Below are positions 8,556 through 17,505 of a DNA stretch of 64,000 bases, piece after piece. Made by a program: the position numbers and the translations under genes. A model generated the notes under the pieces. It saw only the letters and a list, made by a program, of their open reading frames with translations, made no database searches and had not been told where the DNA came from. The DNA is taken from positions 1 to 64,000 of the forward strand of contig DATLDQ010000093.1 in the NCBI GenBank assembly GCA_035525785.1, written 5' to 3'. Each line of letters opens with the position of its first letter. Positions within the stretch are counted from its first letter, which is position 1. The DNA comes from CADEED01 sp035525785. Its GTDB lineage: Bacteria > Pseudomonadota > Gammaproteobacteria > Steroidobacterales > Steroidobacteraceae.

Positions 8556-9545
8556 ATGAAGACATTCGCCTGGATCGTCGCACTCACCATATCCACCGCC
8601 GCGTTCGCCGCGGACCCGCCACTCACACCCGCCGGGCAGGTCGTGCTCATGAAGCGCGGCGTGAACATCGTCGGCTACGACCCGCTCTGGCAAGACCCTG
8701 CACGCGCGCGTTTCAAGCCGCGCCACCTGAAGATCATCAAGGACGGCGGCTTCGACAATGTGCGCATCAACCTCTACGGCTTCCGCCCGATGAACGGGCA
8801 GATGGAACTGCCCGCGAGCTGGTTCGAGATCCTGGATGGACTGGTCGACGAAGCCACCCGACAAGGTTTGCACGTCATCCTCGACGAGCACGACTACGAG
8901 CACTGCGGCAAGGACGCCGACAGCTGTCGCAAGTACGTGCTGGCGTTCTGGACGCAGGTCGGCGAGCACTACCGGAATGCGCCGCGCAACGTGCTGTTCG
9001 AGCTGCTCAACGAGCCCAGCCAGGCGATGGACGCGCACTGGAACCAACTACTGGTCGATGCGCTGGCCGTGGTCCGCAAGACCAACCCCACGCGCAACGT
9101 GCTCATCGGCCCGGCGTTCTGGAACAACATCTCGTGGCTTCCCAAGCTCGAACTTCCGGCCGCGGACCGCCACATCATCGTCTCGGTGCACTACTACGAA
9201 CCGCATCCCTTCACGCACCAGGGCGCGAGCTGGTCGCCGGGCACCGTCAACCTCTCCGGCATCCATTGGGGCTCGGCCGCCGACTACGCCAAGATCGAGC
9301 GCGACTTCGACGTGGCGCAGGCCTGGGCGAAGAAGGAAAACCGCCCCATCTATCTCGGCGAGTTCGGCGCGTATGACAAGGCGCCGCAGGAAGACCGCAT
9401 CAAGTACACGGCCGCCGTGGCGCGCGCTGCGGAGAAACGCGGTTGGGCGTTCGGTTACTGGCAGTTCGACAGCAACTTCATCGCCTACGACATCGACAAG
9501 GATGCGTGGAACGAGCCCATCTACCGCGCACTGGTCCCGAGATAG
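8556..9545 (+). CDS. Secreted glycoside hydrolase family 5 (cellulase-like)
   Basis: A 329-residue protein with a clean signal peptide ending at AAFA-AD (about residue 19), followed by one GH5 TIM barrel. The acid/base glutamate is E153 in LLNEPS and the nucleophile is E269 in YLGEFG; the conserved HYYEPHPFTHQG and GYWQFDSNF motifs complete the catalytic face. It should act in the periplasm or outside the cell on beta-1,4-linked glucan or mannan; which one cannot be read from sequence. The start at 8556 follows an AGAGGGA ribosome site. No carbohydrate-binding module is present. Neighbours give no pathway context. Confidence 0.87.
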   Translation: MKTFAWIVALTISTAAFAADPPLTPAGQVVLMKRGVNIVGYDPLWQDPARARFKPRHLKIIKDGGFDNVRINLYGFRPMNGQMELPASWFEILDGLVDEATRQGLHVILDEHDYEHCGKDADSCRKYVLAFWTQVGEHYRNAPRNVLFELLNEPSQAMDAHWNQLLVDALAVVRKTNPTRNVLIGPAFWNNISWLPKLELPAADRHIIVSVHYYEPHPFTHQGASWSPGTVNLSGIHWGSAADYAKIERDFDVAQAWAKKENRPIYLGEFGAYDKAPQEDRIKYTAAVARAAEKRGWAFGYWQFDSNFIAYDIDKDAWNEPIYRALVPR

Positions 9546-9655
9546 GGTTTCATCTCCCGACAGAAACCGACAACCCGGTCGCCTATCCCCAATGAGATAG
9601 AGCGCCTGCCACCGCCGGGCGATGCCGGGCACCCGCGTCCCTACCTAATCTGACC

Positions 9656-9674
9656 CCCTGCCACGACGGCAGGG
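9656..9674 (+). promoter_or_regulatory. Hairpin overlapping the ribosome site of the RND adaptor gene
   Basis: CCCTGCC (9656-9662) and GGCAGGG (9668-9674) can pair over a five-base loop. The Shine-Dalgarno AGGGAG (9671-9676), six bases before the ATG at 9683, is partly buried in the right arm, so folding could lower translation of the efflux adaptor. The remaining 110 bp back to the glycosidase gene show no other clear element. Confidence 0.4.
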
Positions 9675-9682
9675 AGAGTCAG

Positions 9683-10804
9683 ATGACCATCAAGCAATTC
9701 AGCAGACCCGCCATCCTCGTCATCGCCACCGCCGCCATCGGCATTGGCCTCGCCGTGTGGAAAGGCGTGTCGATCGCGAACACCAACGCCGCCGCGACCA
9801 ACCATCCCGAGCCCCTGGAAGTGATCTCGGCGGCTACGGCCGAAACACGCGAACACCTGCGCACCACCACGTCCATCGGCACGGTGGTGGCACTGCGCTC
9901 GATCACCGTGCGCAACGAGCTGCCCGGCACGGTGCGCTACACCCATCTCAATCCCGGCGACGTGGTCAACGAAGGCACCGTACTCGTGGGACTCGACGTC
10001 TCGGTGGAGACCGCGGAACTGCAGGCCCAGCAAGCGCAGCTCAAGCTCGCGGAGACGCAGCTCGCGCGCATGCAGCGCATGGTCGACAAGAAGGCCGCGG
10101 CCGAGCAGGAGCTCGACACCGCGCACGCGCAATACGACGTGGCCGCGGCACAGATTGCGCGCACCAGGGCCGTGATCGGCCGCAAGACCATCCGCGCGCC
10201 GTTCCGCGCGCGCGTCGGCATCTCCGACGTGCACGAGGGCCAGTACCTCAACGAGGGCTCGGAGCTGACGACGCTGCAAGGCGTCGCCGATTCGGCATAT
10301 GTGGATTTCACCGTGGCCCAGCAGGTCGCGGCCGCGCTGCGCAAGGGCGCGCATGTGAACGTCTACACCACCGAGTCCGCGGAGCCGATCAAGGCCCAGG
10401 TTCTCGCGCTCGATTCGCGCGTCGACCCGACCACGCGCAATGCCGTGGTCCGCGCCCGCATCGCCGACGCGGGCAATTCGCCGGCGCCCGGCGCCTCGGT
10501 GCGCGTGGAAGTGCCGGTGGGCGACGCGCGCACCGTGGTTGCCATTCCGGCGAGCGCGCTGCGCAAGGGCCCGGGTGGCGACCACGTATTCGTGCTGTTC
10601 GATGACCACGGCAAGACGCGCGTGAAGATGCGCCAGGTGACCGTGGATGCGATGCAGGGCGACCAGGTGGTGATCTCGCAGGGCCTCGAAGCCGGCGAGC
10701 GCGTCGCGGCGTCGGGCGCGTTCAAGCTGCGTGAGTCGGCGCTCGTCGCTCTTGCCAATCCTTCCGCGCAACCTGCCTCGGCCGCCAGCGCCGGTGGCAA
10801 GTAA
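9683..10804 (+). CDS. RND efflux periplasmic adaptor (membrane fusion protein)
   Basis: A 373-residue adaptor with an N-terminal membrane/signal segment (AILVIATAAIGIGLAVW), a lipoyl half-motif near GTVRYTHLNPGDVVNEG, a short helical hairpin rich in Gln and Ala (about residues 110-160), the matching half-motif TIRAPFRARVGISDVHEGQY, and beta-barrel and membrane-proximal domains. It links the inner-membrane pump encoded immediately downstream (24-bp gap) to an outer-membrane channel. Together they form a tripartite exporter, but no TolC-type channel gene lies nearby, so a channel encoded elsewhere is presumably borrowed. The cargo is unknown. Confidence 0.9.
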   Translation: MTIKQFSRPAILVIATAAIGIGLAVWKGVSIANTNAAATNHPEPLEVISAATAETREHLRTTTSIGTVVALRSITVRNELPGTVRYTHLNPGDVVNEGTVLVGLDVSVETAELQAQQAQLKLAETQLARMQRMVDKKAAAEQELDTAHAQYDVAAAQIARTRAVIGRKTIRAPFRARVGISDVHEGQYLNEGSELTTLQGVADSAYVDFTVAQQVAAALRKGAHVNVYTTESAEPIKAQVLALDSRVDPTTRNAVVRARIADAGNSPAPGASVRVEVPVGDARTVVAIPASALRKGPGGDHVFVLFDDHGKTRVKMRQVTVDAMQGDQVVISQGLEAGERVAASGAFKLRESALVALANPSAQPASAASAGGK

Positions 10805-10828
10805 GCCAACAGATTCCAGGGAGCCGCC

Positions 10829-13800
10829 ATGAAGGCCTTCACCGACGTTTTCATCAAGCACCCGGTCCTCGCGATCGTCGTCAACCTCATCATCGTGCTG
10901 GTGGGTGTGCGAGCGCTCACCCAGCTGCCGGTGCAGCAGTTTCCGGACGTGCAGTCGTCGTCCGTGATCATCACCACGGTCTACACCGGCGCGAGCGCCG
11001 AGACCGTGCGTGGCTTCCTGACTACTCCCATCGAACGCGTGGTTTCGGCCATCAGCGGCGTGGACTACATCGAGTCGCAGAGCCGCGCGGGCGTGAGCAC
11101 CGTGACCGTACGCCTCAAGCTCAACCACGACAGCACCAGGGCCCTCGCCGAGGTGACGGCGCGGCTGCAGCAGGTGCGCTCCGAACTACCCGCGCAGGCC
11201 GAACCACCCGTGGTGGACATCCAGCGGGCGGATCGCCCGTACGCCACGTTCTACCTGGGCTTCACGTCCAGCGAGCGCAACGTGCCGCAAGTGACCGACT
11301 GGCTGTCGCGCACCCTGCAGCCGCAGCTATCGACTCTCCCGGGCGTACAGCGCATCAGCTTCGAAGGCAGCCAGGCGCTCGCCATGCGCATCTGGATCGA
11401 CCCGGTGCGCCTCGCCGAACGCAATCTCTCGCCGGGCGACGTGCAGGTCGCGCTCCAGCGCAACAACTTCCTGGCCGCGGTGGGCCAAACCAAGGGCAAC
11501 CTGGTGCAGATCAACCTGCTGGCGAACACCGACCTGCGCGCCGCCGAGGAATTCCAGAACCTCATCGTCGCCGAGCGCGATGGCGCCATCGTGCGACTCT
11601 CCGACGTGGCGCGCGTAGAGCTGGGCGCCGAGGAAGCGGGGATGATCGCCAAGTACAACGACCAGCAGGCCGTGTATCTCGGTGTGTGGCCGCTGCCCGG
11701 CTCCAATGAAATCGAAGTCGCGAGCGCGCTGCGCAAGGAGATGGACCGCATCCGCCCCACCCTGCCGCGCGACATCGACATGCGCCTGGTCTGGGACGGC
11801 ACCATGTTCATGCGCAGCGCGCTCAAGGAAATCTCGAAGACGCTGGTCGAGACCGTGCTCATCGTCGCGCTCGTGGTGTTCCTGTTCCTGGGTTCGATCC
11901 GCACCGCCATCGTGCCGCTGGTGGCCATGCCGGTCTCGCTGGTCGGCGCCGCCATCGTCATGCTGGCCGCGGGGTTCAGCCTCAATCTGCTGACCATCCT
12001 CGCCATCGTGTTGTCGGTGGGTCTCGTGGTGGACGACGCCATCGTCGTCGTGGAAAACATCGAACGACACGTACGCGAAGGCAAGGGACGCGTCGAGGCC
12101 GCGTTGCTCGGCGCGCGCGAGCTGCGCGGCCCCATCATCGCCATGACCATCACGCTGGCCACGGTCTACACGCCCATCGCCTTCCAGGGTGGGCTCACGG
12201 GCTCGCTGTTCCTCGAGTTCGCGATCACGCTGGCCGCGGCCGTGGTGGTCTCGGGCCTGGTGGCGCTTACGCTGTCACCCGTCATGAGCTCGCGCTTCGT
12301 GCACGAGTCCGGGCATGAAACGAAGCTCACGAAAATCGTGAACCGCGGTTTCGAGCGCGTGCGCAATTTCTACGCGCGCGTGTTGAACGGCGCGCTCTCG
12401 ATGCGCGGCGCCATCGTCGCGGTGGCCGCGCTCGTCACGCTCGGCATCTGGCCGCTCTACATGTTCTCCCGCCAGGAACTGGCGCCGGTGGAGGACCAGA
12501 GCCACATCAGCCTGTTCTTCCAGGCTTCACCGGACTCCACGCTCGCGCAGACCAACCGCGATCACCTCAAGGTCGTCGAGGCCGTGCGCGCGCTGCCGGA
12601 GACGCGATTCACGTGGTCGCTGACCGCGAGCAACTTCGGCTTCGGCGGCATCGTCGCCAAGGACTGGCACGAGCGCGGCCGCTCCACCGAGCAGATGTTC
12701 GGCGAGGTGTACGGCGCCGTGTCGCAGATACCCGGGCTGCGCGTGTTCCCGCGCCTCGACCCGCCGCTCCCCACGCCGGGCCAGTACGACGTCGAGATGG
12801 TGATGCTCAGCGATCAGCCGCTGGAGCAGTTGCTCGAGACCACTGACAAGGTGATCGGCGCCGGTTTTCAGAGCGGCAAGTTCCTGTACGTCGACAGCGA
12901 TCTCAAGATCGACCTGCCCGAGGCTCGCGTGGTGCTCGATCGCGAGCGCATCGCGGATCTCGGGCTGGATCTCGCCGGTGTCGGCCGCGAACTCGGAACG
13001 TTGTTAGGTGGCGCCTACGTCAACCGCTTCAATTTCTTCGAGCGCAGCTACAAGGTGATCCCGCAGATCGGTGATGCCGACCGCGCCACGCTCGATCCGC
13101 TGCTCGATCTCAAGATCAAGACGCCGGGCGGCGAGATGGTGCCGGTGTCCACGTTCACGCGCATCGAAACCGCCGTCGCGCCGCGCACGCTGAACCGCTT
13201 CCAGCAGGCCAATGCCGTGCGTGTGTTCGGCGGCGTCCAGCCGGGCGTCACCAAGGCCGAAGGTCTCGACGTACTCGAGAACGCGGCCGCGGCCGTGGGC
13301 GGCAAGGACGTGCAGGTCGACTTTGCCGGCGAATCGCGGCAGATCCGGCACGAGGGCGCGGCGCTGACCACGACACTGGGCTTCGCCATCATCCTCATCT
13401 ACCTGGTGCTGGCCGCGCAGTTCCAAAGCTTCCGGGACCCGCTCATCGTGTTGCTGGGGTCGGTGCCCCTCGCGATCTCGGGCGCATTGATCTTCACGTT
13501 CGTCGACTGGACCACGATCAACATCTACTCGCAGGTGGGACTGATCACGCTCGTGGGCCTGATCGCGAAGAACGGCATCCTGATCGTGGAATTCGCGAAC
13601 AAGCTGCAGGCCTCGGGGCTTTCGGTGATGGACGCGGTGCGCGAAGCGTCGCTCACGCGCCTGCGCCCGGTACTCATGACATCCGCCGCGACGGTATTCG
13701 GTCACCTGCCGTTGGTGTTCGTGAGCGGCCCCGGCGCCGAGGCGCGCAACAGCATCGGCATCGTGCTGGTCACCGGCATGGTCGTGGGCACGCTGTTCAC

Positions 13801-13918
13801 GCTGATCGTGGTGCCGGTCTTCTACTCACTGCTCGCGTCGAAGCATCAAAGGGTGCACGACCCCGTCGACGACCCACTGACCCCTACGCTGCCATCCCCC
13901 CATATAACGGCGGCGTAA
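10829..13918 (+). CDS. RND-family efflux pump inner-membrane permease (AcrB/MexB-like)
   Basis: A 1029-residue proton-driven exporter with the standard layout: TM1, a large periplasmic porter domain, TM2-7, a second porter domain and TM8-12. The proton-relay aspartate pair is intact in VGLVVDDAIVVVENIERH, and the C-terminal TM cluster contains the usual GLIAKNGILIVEFAN. Its length matches the hydrophobe/amphiphile (HAE1) branch. A strong ribosome site (CCAGGGAG) precedes the ATG, and the gene follows its adaptor in one operon that closes with an intrinsic terminator. It probably removes hydrophobic drugs, dyes or bile-type compounds; this is family inference. Confidence 0.93.
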   Translation: MKAFTDVFIKHPVLAIVVNLIIVLVGVRALTQLPVQQFPDVQSSSVIITTVYTGASAETVRGFLTTPIERVVSAISGVDYIESQSRAGVSTVTVRLKLNHDSTRALAEVTARLQQVRSELPAQAEPPVVDIQRADRPYATFYLGFTSSERNVPQVTDWLSRTLQPQLSTLPGVQRISFEGSQALAMRIWIDPVRLAERNLSPGDVQVALQRNNFLAAVGQTKGNLVQINLLANTDLRAAEEFQNLIVAERDGAIVRLSDVARVELGAEEAGMIAKYNDQQAVYLGVWPLPGSNEIEVASALRKEMDRIRPTLPRDIDMRLVWDGTMFMRSALKEISKTLVETVLIVALVVFLFLGSIRTAIVPLVAMPVSLVGAAIVMLAAGFSLNLLTILAIVLSVGLVVDDAIVVVENIERHVREGKGRVEAALLGARELRGPIIAMTITLATVYTPIAFQGGLTGSLFLEFAITLAAAVVVSGLVALTLSPVMSSRFVHESGHETKLTKIVNRGFERVRNFYARVLNGALSMRGAIVAVAALVTLGIWPLYMFSRQELAPVEDQSHISLFFQASPDSTLAQTNRDHLKVVEAVRALPETRFTWSLTASNFGFGGIVAKDWHERGRSTEQMFGEVYGAVSQIPGLRVFPRLDPPLPTPGQYDVEMVMLSDQPLEQLLETTDKVIGAGFQSGKFLYVDSDLKIDLPEARVVLDRERIADLGLDLAGVGRELGTLLGGAYVNRFNFFERSYKVIPQIGDADRATLDPLLDLKIKTPGGEMVPVSTFTRIETAVAPRTLNRFQQANAVRVFGGVQPGVTKAEGLDVLENAAAAVGGKDVQVDFAGESRQIRHEGAALTTTLGFAIILIYLVLAAQFQSFRDPLIVLLGSVPLAISGALIFTFVDWTTINIYSQVGLITLVGLIAKNGILIVEFANKLQASGLSVMDAVREASLTRLRPVLMTSAATVFGHLPLVFVSGPGAEARNSIGIVLVTGMVVGTLFTLIVVPVFYSLLASKHQRVHDPVDDPLTPTLPSPHITAA

Positions 13919-13924
13919 TTGAAA

Positions 13925-13962
13925 CGGCCGCGCCGGGGATACCTGGCGCGGCCGTGTTTTTT
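13925..13962 (+). terminator. Rho-independent terminator of the RND efflux operon
   Basis: A perfect 10-bp stem (CGGCCGCGCC, 13925-13934, pairing with 13945-13954) with a 10-base loop is followed by TGTTTTTT. It sits six bases past the pump stop codon. Confidence 0.9.
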
Positions 13963-13981
13963 GCGGCGGGTGTGGGTCGGA

Positions 13982-14431
13982 TCAACCGCCGTCCGGAATC
14001 TCCGGCTCGACCAGCGCCTTGAGGTTGGTCAGCGACTCCTGCCATCCGAGGTAGCAACCCGCTTCCGGGATCACGTCCGGCACGCCTTCCTGAGTGATGC
14101 TCACTTCCGTACCGCAGAACACTTTCTTGAGCGTGATGGTCACGTTCATCGCGCCCGGCAGGTTCGGATCCTCGAACTTGTCCGAGTAGCGCACGCGCTC
14201 GCCGGGCACCAGTTCGACGAACTCGCCGCCGAAGTAGTGACTGGAGCCGGTGGTGAAGTTGGTGAACGACATGCGGTACTTCCCGCCGACGCGCGCTTCG
14301 TGCTCGTACATGCGCGCCGTGAAACCGTTGGGCGGCAGCCATTTGCACTTGGCGTCGGCGTCGATGAACGCCTTGTAGACGCGCTCCGGCGGGGCCGTGA
14401 ACACTCTGTGCAGTCGGATCGTGCTGGGCAT
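13982..14431 (-). CDS. SRPBCC / AHSA1-like protein
   Basis: A 149-residue START-fold protein of the Aha1 C-terminal-like group. It opens with IRLHRVFTAPPERVYKAF, continues with WLPPNGFTARMYEHEARVGGKY and MSFTNF, and ends with the usual helix GWQESLTNLKALVE. Such proteins bind a hydrophobic ligand in a cavity or serve as polyketide-cyclase-like or stress factors; no specific substrate is implied. The start at 14431 was chosen because GAGGAGAG precedes it and the family begins there; an in-frame upstream ATG at 14527 would run through the terminator. It is convergent with the efflux operon. Confidence 0.85.
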   Translation of the reverse strand: MPSTIRLHRVFTAPPERVYKAFIDADAKCKWLPPNGFTARMYEHEARVGGKYRMSFTNFTTGSSHYFGGEFVELVPGERVRYSDKFEDPNLPGAMNVTITLKKVFCGTEVSITQEGVPDVIPEAGCYLGWQESLTNLKALVEPEIPDGG

Positions 14432-14507
14432 GGGTCTCTCCTCGTAATTTGAATTGGGTGTACGGAGAGTAGTCGAAGCAGCGCGGGCGATTTCGACACC
14501 CCAAATG

Positions 14508-14540
14508 AAAACGCCGGGCGCGATCACCGCCCGGCGTTTT
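14508..14540 (-). terminator. Rho-independent terminator after the SPOR-like gene
   Basis: AAAACGCCGGGCG (14508-14520) pairs perfectly with 14528-14540 around a seven-base loop. Read on the minus strand it ends in TTTT and lies 46 bp past the SPOR-like gene, insulating the AHSA1-like gene. The symmetry could stop transcription from both sides. Confidence 0.8.
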
Positions 14541-14586
14541 CGTCTCCCTGGGTCGCGAGACCCGAAACCTGGCGGCCTTCTGTCGG

Positions 14587-16680
14587 CTATTTCTTCCCGG
14601 ACAGGCGGTCGATGAGCGAGGCGAACTTCGAGCCTTTCTTGTCGACCTTTACGCGCAGATGACGCACACCGGTGTCGTCCGACTTGTCGTTGGTGATCTC
14701 GAGCGTGTGCGCGCCGAGGATCTCGAGCGTCTGATCGAGCGTCTCTTCGTCCACCTGCGCATGCGCGTCGCGGCGATTGGCTTTCGCGGGCGGCTTGCGC
14801 GATTTGCTGGAGCCGGGCGCGCCGGGCACGACCGGAGCCGTGGCCTTCGCGGCCCCCGGTGCCGGCATCGGCGCCGCGGGCTTGCTGAAGCGCGGCGACA
14901 TCTCACCGTCGACGTCCTGTTCGATGTGCGCCGGCATGTCGTCGTCGAGCAGCTTGAACACGCCGCTCGTGGACGCGGACAGCGACGCCGGCGTCGGCGC
15001 CGGGCCTTCCTTCACGTTCACCGCGCGGTGGATGCCACTGCGCTCGGCATTGATGTCGGTGGCGCGCTCCTTCTCGATGGTGGTGACGGGCACCACGGAG
15101 ACGGTCTTGAAATCGGAGCGCACGTAGTACGCCACTTGCTTCGCGGATACCGCGTCACTGAAGAAGCCGAGGCGCAAGCCATACCAGGTGCGCCCGTCGC
15201 GCGTCGCCTCGGTCGTGTACAGCGTGTACGCGTTGAAGATCGCGAGTGGTGGCACCTTGGCCATATTGAAGGGTGTGACCGACCAGTCGATCTGCACGGC
15301 GAAGAGCACGGGCGCATTGCGCTTGACGTCGCTCTTGATCGCGGCCATCGACTGCGGGTCTTCCGGCTTGATGACGCGGATGGCCTCGTCGACGTTGGCT
15401 TCCTGCGAGCCTTCGCGGTACGGCGAGTGACGCTCGAGCAAGCGGATGGTCTGCGTATCGGACAGATCGTCGAGCTCTTCGATGACCTGGCGGACATTGT
15501 TGAGCGACGGCAGCGGCGAGTTCGTCGCGTTCAACGCCGGCATCTGCACGGTGGGTTCCGGCGGCGGCGCCTTCGGGGTCACCGGCGCGGCGCCCTGCAC
15601 TGGACGGTTGGCCTGCATCTGAACGGGTTTGGGCGCGTGCGTCACGGACTGAAGCGCGGGCGCGGACACCTGCGCCGCAATCTTGGGCGCGGCGGCCAGC
15701 GTCCTCGCGGGCGCGGCGGGTTTCTGCGCGGGCGCGGCGGCCTTGGCAGCAGCGGCAGCCGGAGCGATCGGCTTCGGCGTGGGAGCAGCGGGCATGGCCG
15801 CAGGCGCGGCCGGCTTCGCGACCGGCGCGGCCTTCGCGGCGGGTGCGGCCGGCTTGGTAACCGGCTTGCCCGCGGCGGGCTTGGCGACCGGCTTGGGCGC
15901 GACGGGCTTGGCCCCCACGGGCTTGGCGGGCGGGGTTCTCGCGGCGGCGGGCTTCGCGGTCTTGCCCGGCGCGGGCTTGGGCGTCCACGGCTTCGCGGGC
16001 GCGGCCGGCGTACTAACTACCGTGGCTTCGGGCTGAGCCGGCGGATGCACCACGGGCACGTCCATGGGCTTGAAATCGGCGTCGACATCGGTGAGCACGA
16101 ACGGTTCTTCGAACTCGACCTTGGGCGGGGGCGGCGGTGTGGACGCGAACGGATGACGTTCGGGCGCCGGCGCCGCAACTTCGACCGGGGCGGGCACGGG
16201 AAGATCGGCGACCGGAGTGGCAACCGCGGCAGCGGGAGCGGGCGCCGCGACGCTGGCCACGGCGGCCGCAATGGGAGCCGCGGGTGGCGACACGCGCGCA
16301 GCCGGGGCAGCGGCGGGCGCGGAAGCGGCAGCTTTCGTTGGTTCGTGGCGCGCGGCGGGCGTGGCATCCGCCTTCGGCTTCAGGTTCTTGCCGGGCGCTT
16401 CACCGGCCCAGGCCTGCGGATAGATATCGCGAACGATGGCGAGCATTTCCTCGGCGGCCTGCAGGCTCTCGAAGTAGCCCATGTGCAGGCGGAAACGCTC
16501 GCGGCCGTCCTCCCGGCGGCGGCTCACGAAGAAGGTGTACTGGGCGAGCGTGGGGTCTTTCGGCTGCGACAGCGCCATTGGCGTGGTCGACGACGTGAGA
16601 TTGATGACAAAGCCGCCCGTGGCGGCCGCGCCGGCGGGCCGCGTCAGCTTGCTGACGACGTAATCTGGCTTGGCACTCAT
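14587..16680 (-). CDS. Large Ala/Pro/Lys-rich protein with two SPOR-like domains
   Basis: A 697-residue protein with no clear signal peptide. Near residues 45-95 a SPOR-like module is visible (YTFFVSRRRE...RLHMGYFESLQAAEEML). It is followed by about 300 residues of Ala/Pro/Lys-rich low-complexity linker (KPVAPKPVAKPAAGKP and similar), then a second SPOR-like module around residues 440-530 (FAVQIDWS...YGLRLGFFSDAVSAKQVAYY) and a lysine-rich tail. SPOR domains bind denuded peptidoglycan at division sites, but the lack of an export signal leaves the location uncertain. The ATG at 16680 (MSAKPDYVV) is preferred over the longer in-frame start at 16821. It is the last gene before a terminator. The 231 bp upstream hold no clear element. 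Confidence 0.75.
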   Translation of the reverse strand: MSAKPDYVVSKLTRPAGAAATGGFVINLTSSTTPMALSQPKDPTLAQYTFFVSRRREDGRERFRLHMGYFESLQAAEEMLAIVRDIYPQAWAGEAPGKNLKPKADATPAARHEPTKAAASAPAAAPAARVSPPAAPIAAAVASVAAPAPAAAVATPVADLPVPAPVEVAAPAPERHPFASTPPPPPKVEFEEPFVLTDVDADFKPMDVPVVHPPAQPEATVVSTPAAPAKPWTPKPAPGKTAKPAAARTPPAKPVGAKPVAPKPVAKPAAGKPVTKPAAPAAKAAPVAKPAAPAAMPAAPTPKPIAPAAAAAKAAAPAQKPAAPARTLAAAPKIAAQVSAPALQSVTHAPKPVQMQANRPVQGAAPVTPKAPPPEPTVQMPALNATNSPLPSLNNVRQVIEELDDLSDTQTIRLLERHSPYREGSQEANVDEAIRVIKPEDPQSMAAIKSDVKRNAPVLFAVQIDWSVTPFNMAKVPPLAIFNAYTLYTTEATRDGRTWYGLRLGFFSDAVSAKQVAYYVRSDFKTVSVVPVTTIEKERATDINAERSGIHRAVNVKEGPAPTPASLSASTSGVFKLLDDDMPAHIEQDVDGEMSPRFSKPAAPMPAPGAAKATAPVVPGAPGSSKSRKPPAKANRRDAHAQVDEETLDQTLEILGAHTLEITNDKSDDTGVRHLRVKVDKKGSKFASLIDRLSGKK

Positions 16681-16911
16681 GAGTTGGACCGATTCCCCGA
16701 AAGAACGTTGAGACAGGACCTCGCCCCTTCCCGGGCGCGATCTTTTTTCACTCACTGAGGGAGTGTGCGAATCGCCGGATATACGGTCAACGGGCGAACT
16801 GAGCACGCTGTCGCAGAACACAGACCTAAACAGGCGATGTCGCAGGAGTCAGCGAACAGCGATGAGACATAACGGGCTGACCGCAATGCTGCAAGGCGCC
16901 GTATCGCGGCG

Positions 16912-17505
16912 TCAATCATCCGAGCGATCCCAGTAGCGCCCCGCCGAGGAAAATCGCTGCGCGTAGTAATCGTCGTCCAGTGAGTTGACGGTCACGGGCT
17001 TTCCGGCGCCGGGCGCGTGCACGAAGTTGCGCTCGCCGATGTAGATGCCGACGTGATTGACGTGGCGGCTGCCTATCTTGAAGAACACCAGGTCGCCGCG
17101 GCGCAGCTTGTTCTCCTTGATCTGCCGCGCGCCGTCGGCCTGGTCGCGCGAAGTGCGCGGCACGACGAGGCCTAACTGCTGGTGCGAGAAGAACACGAGG
17201 CCGCTGCAGTCGAAGCCGCCCCGGGCGGCGCCACCATAGCGGTAGGGTGTGCCGCGCAGGCGCAGCGCGAAGTCCGCGAGCTCTTCGCCGCGCGTGCGCA
17301 GACCGGCCGCGCCGCCCCCGCCATCCCATGGCTGGATGGGCGGTGGAAGGTCAAGTGTGGGCGTTGGAACGGAGCGCGGCTCGGGGGTGGACGCGCATCC
17401 GGCGAGGAGCAGCAACAAAAAGGGGACAGATCTATTTTTCCACGCAGGCCTGCCGGACCTGCTACCGCTGCCGCGGAAAAATAAATCTGTCCCCTTTTCC
17501 GTCAC
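16912..17505 (-). CDS. NlpC/P60 (C40) peptidoglycan endopeptidase lipoprotein
   Basis: A 197-residue murein hydrolase of the Spr/NlpC type. The catalytic cysteine is C100 in GGFDCSGLV; the partner histidines are H151 (NHVGIYIG) and H163 (FVHAPG). LLLLAGC places a lipobox cysteine at C37, so it should be a lipid-anchored envelope protein that cleaves peptide cross-links. Residues 3-30, which replace the usual short charged n-region, are encoded by a palindromic repeat. The only plausible start is the GTG at 17503-17505, which overlaps the stop of the GGDEF-EAL gene (GTGA), so expression is probably coupled to it. The native start seems to have been lost or displaced by the insertion. Confidence 0.85.
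   Translation of the reverse strand: MTEKGTDLFFRGSGSRSGRPAWKNRSVPFLLLLLAGCASTPEPRSVPTPTLDLPPPIQPWDGGGGAAGLRTRGEELADFALRLRGTPYRYGGAARGGFDCSGLVFFSHQQLGLVVPRTSRDQADGARQIKENKLRRGDLVFFKIGSRHVNHVGIYIGERNFVHAPGAGKPVTVNSLDDDYYAQRFSSAGRYWDRSDD
17418..17498. repeat. Palindromic in-frame repeat element, copy 2 (start of NlpC/P60 gene)
   Basis: Arms of 24 bp (17418-17441 and 17475-17498) match with one mismatch around a 33-bp spacer. The left arm shares AAAAGGGGACAGATCTATTTTT with copy 1 at 4419. On the minus strand it encodes EKGTDLFF...KNRSVPF, ending directly before the hydrophobic core and lipobox. On the plus strand the equivalent frame is also open (KKGTDLFF...KNKSVPF). The spacer is unrelated to that of copy 1. 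Confidence 0.88.

Noticed and set aside
14659..16758. 699-residue Gly/Arg-rich open frame on the plus strand
   Set aside because: It mirrors the Ala/Pro/Lys-rich SPOR-like gene. It has no ribosome site or motif and spans that gene completely.
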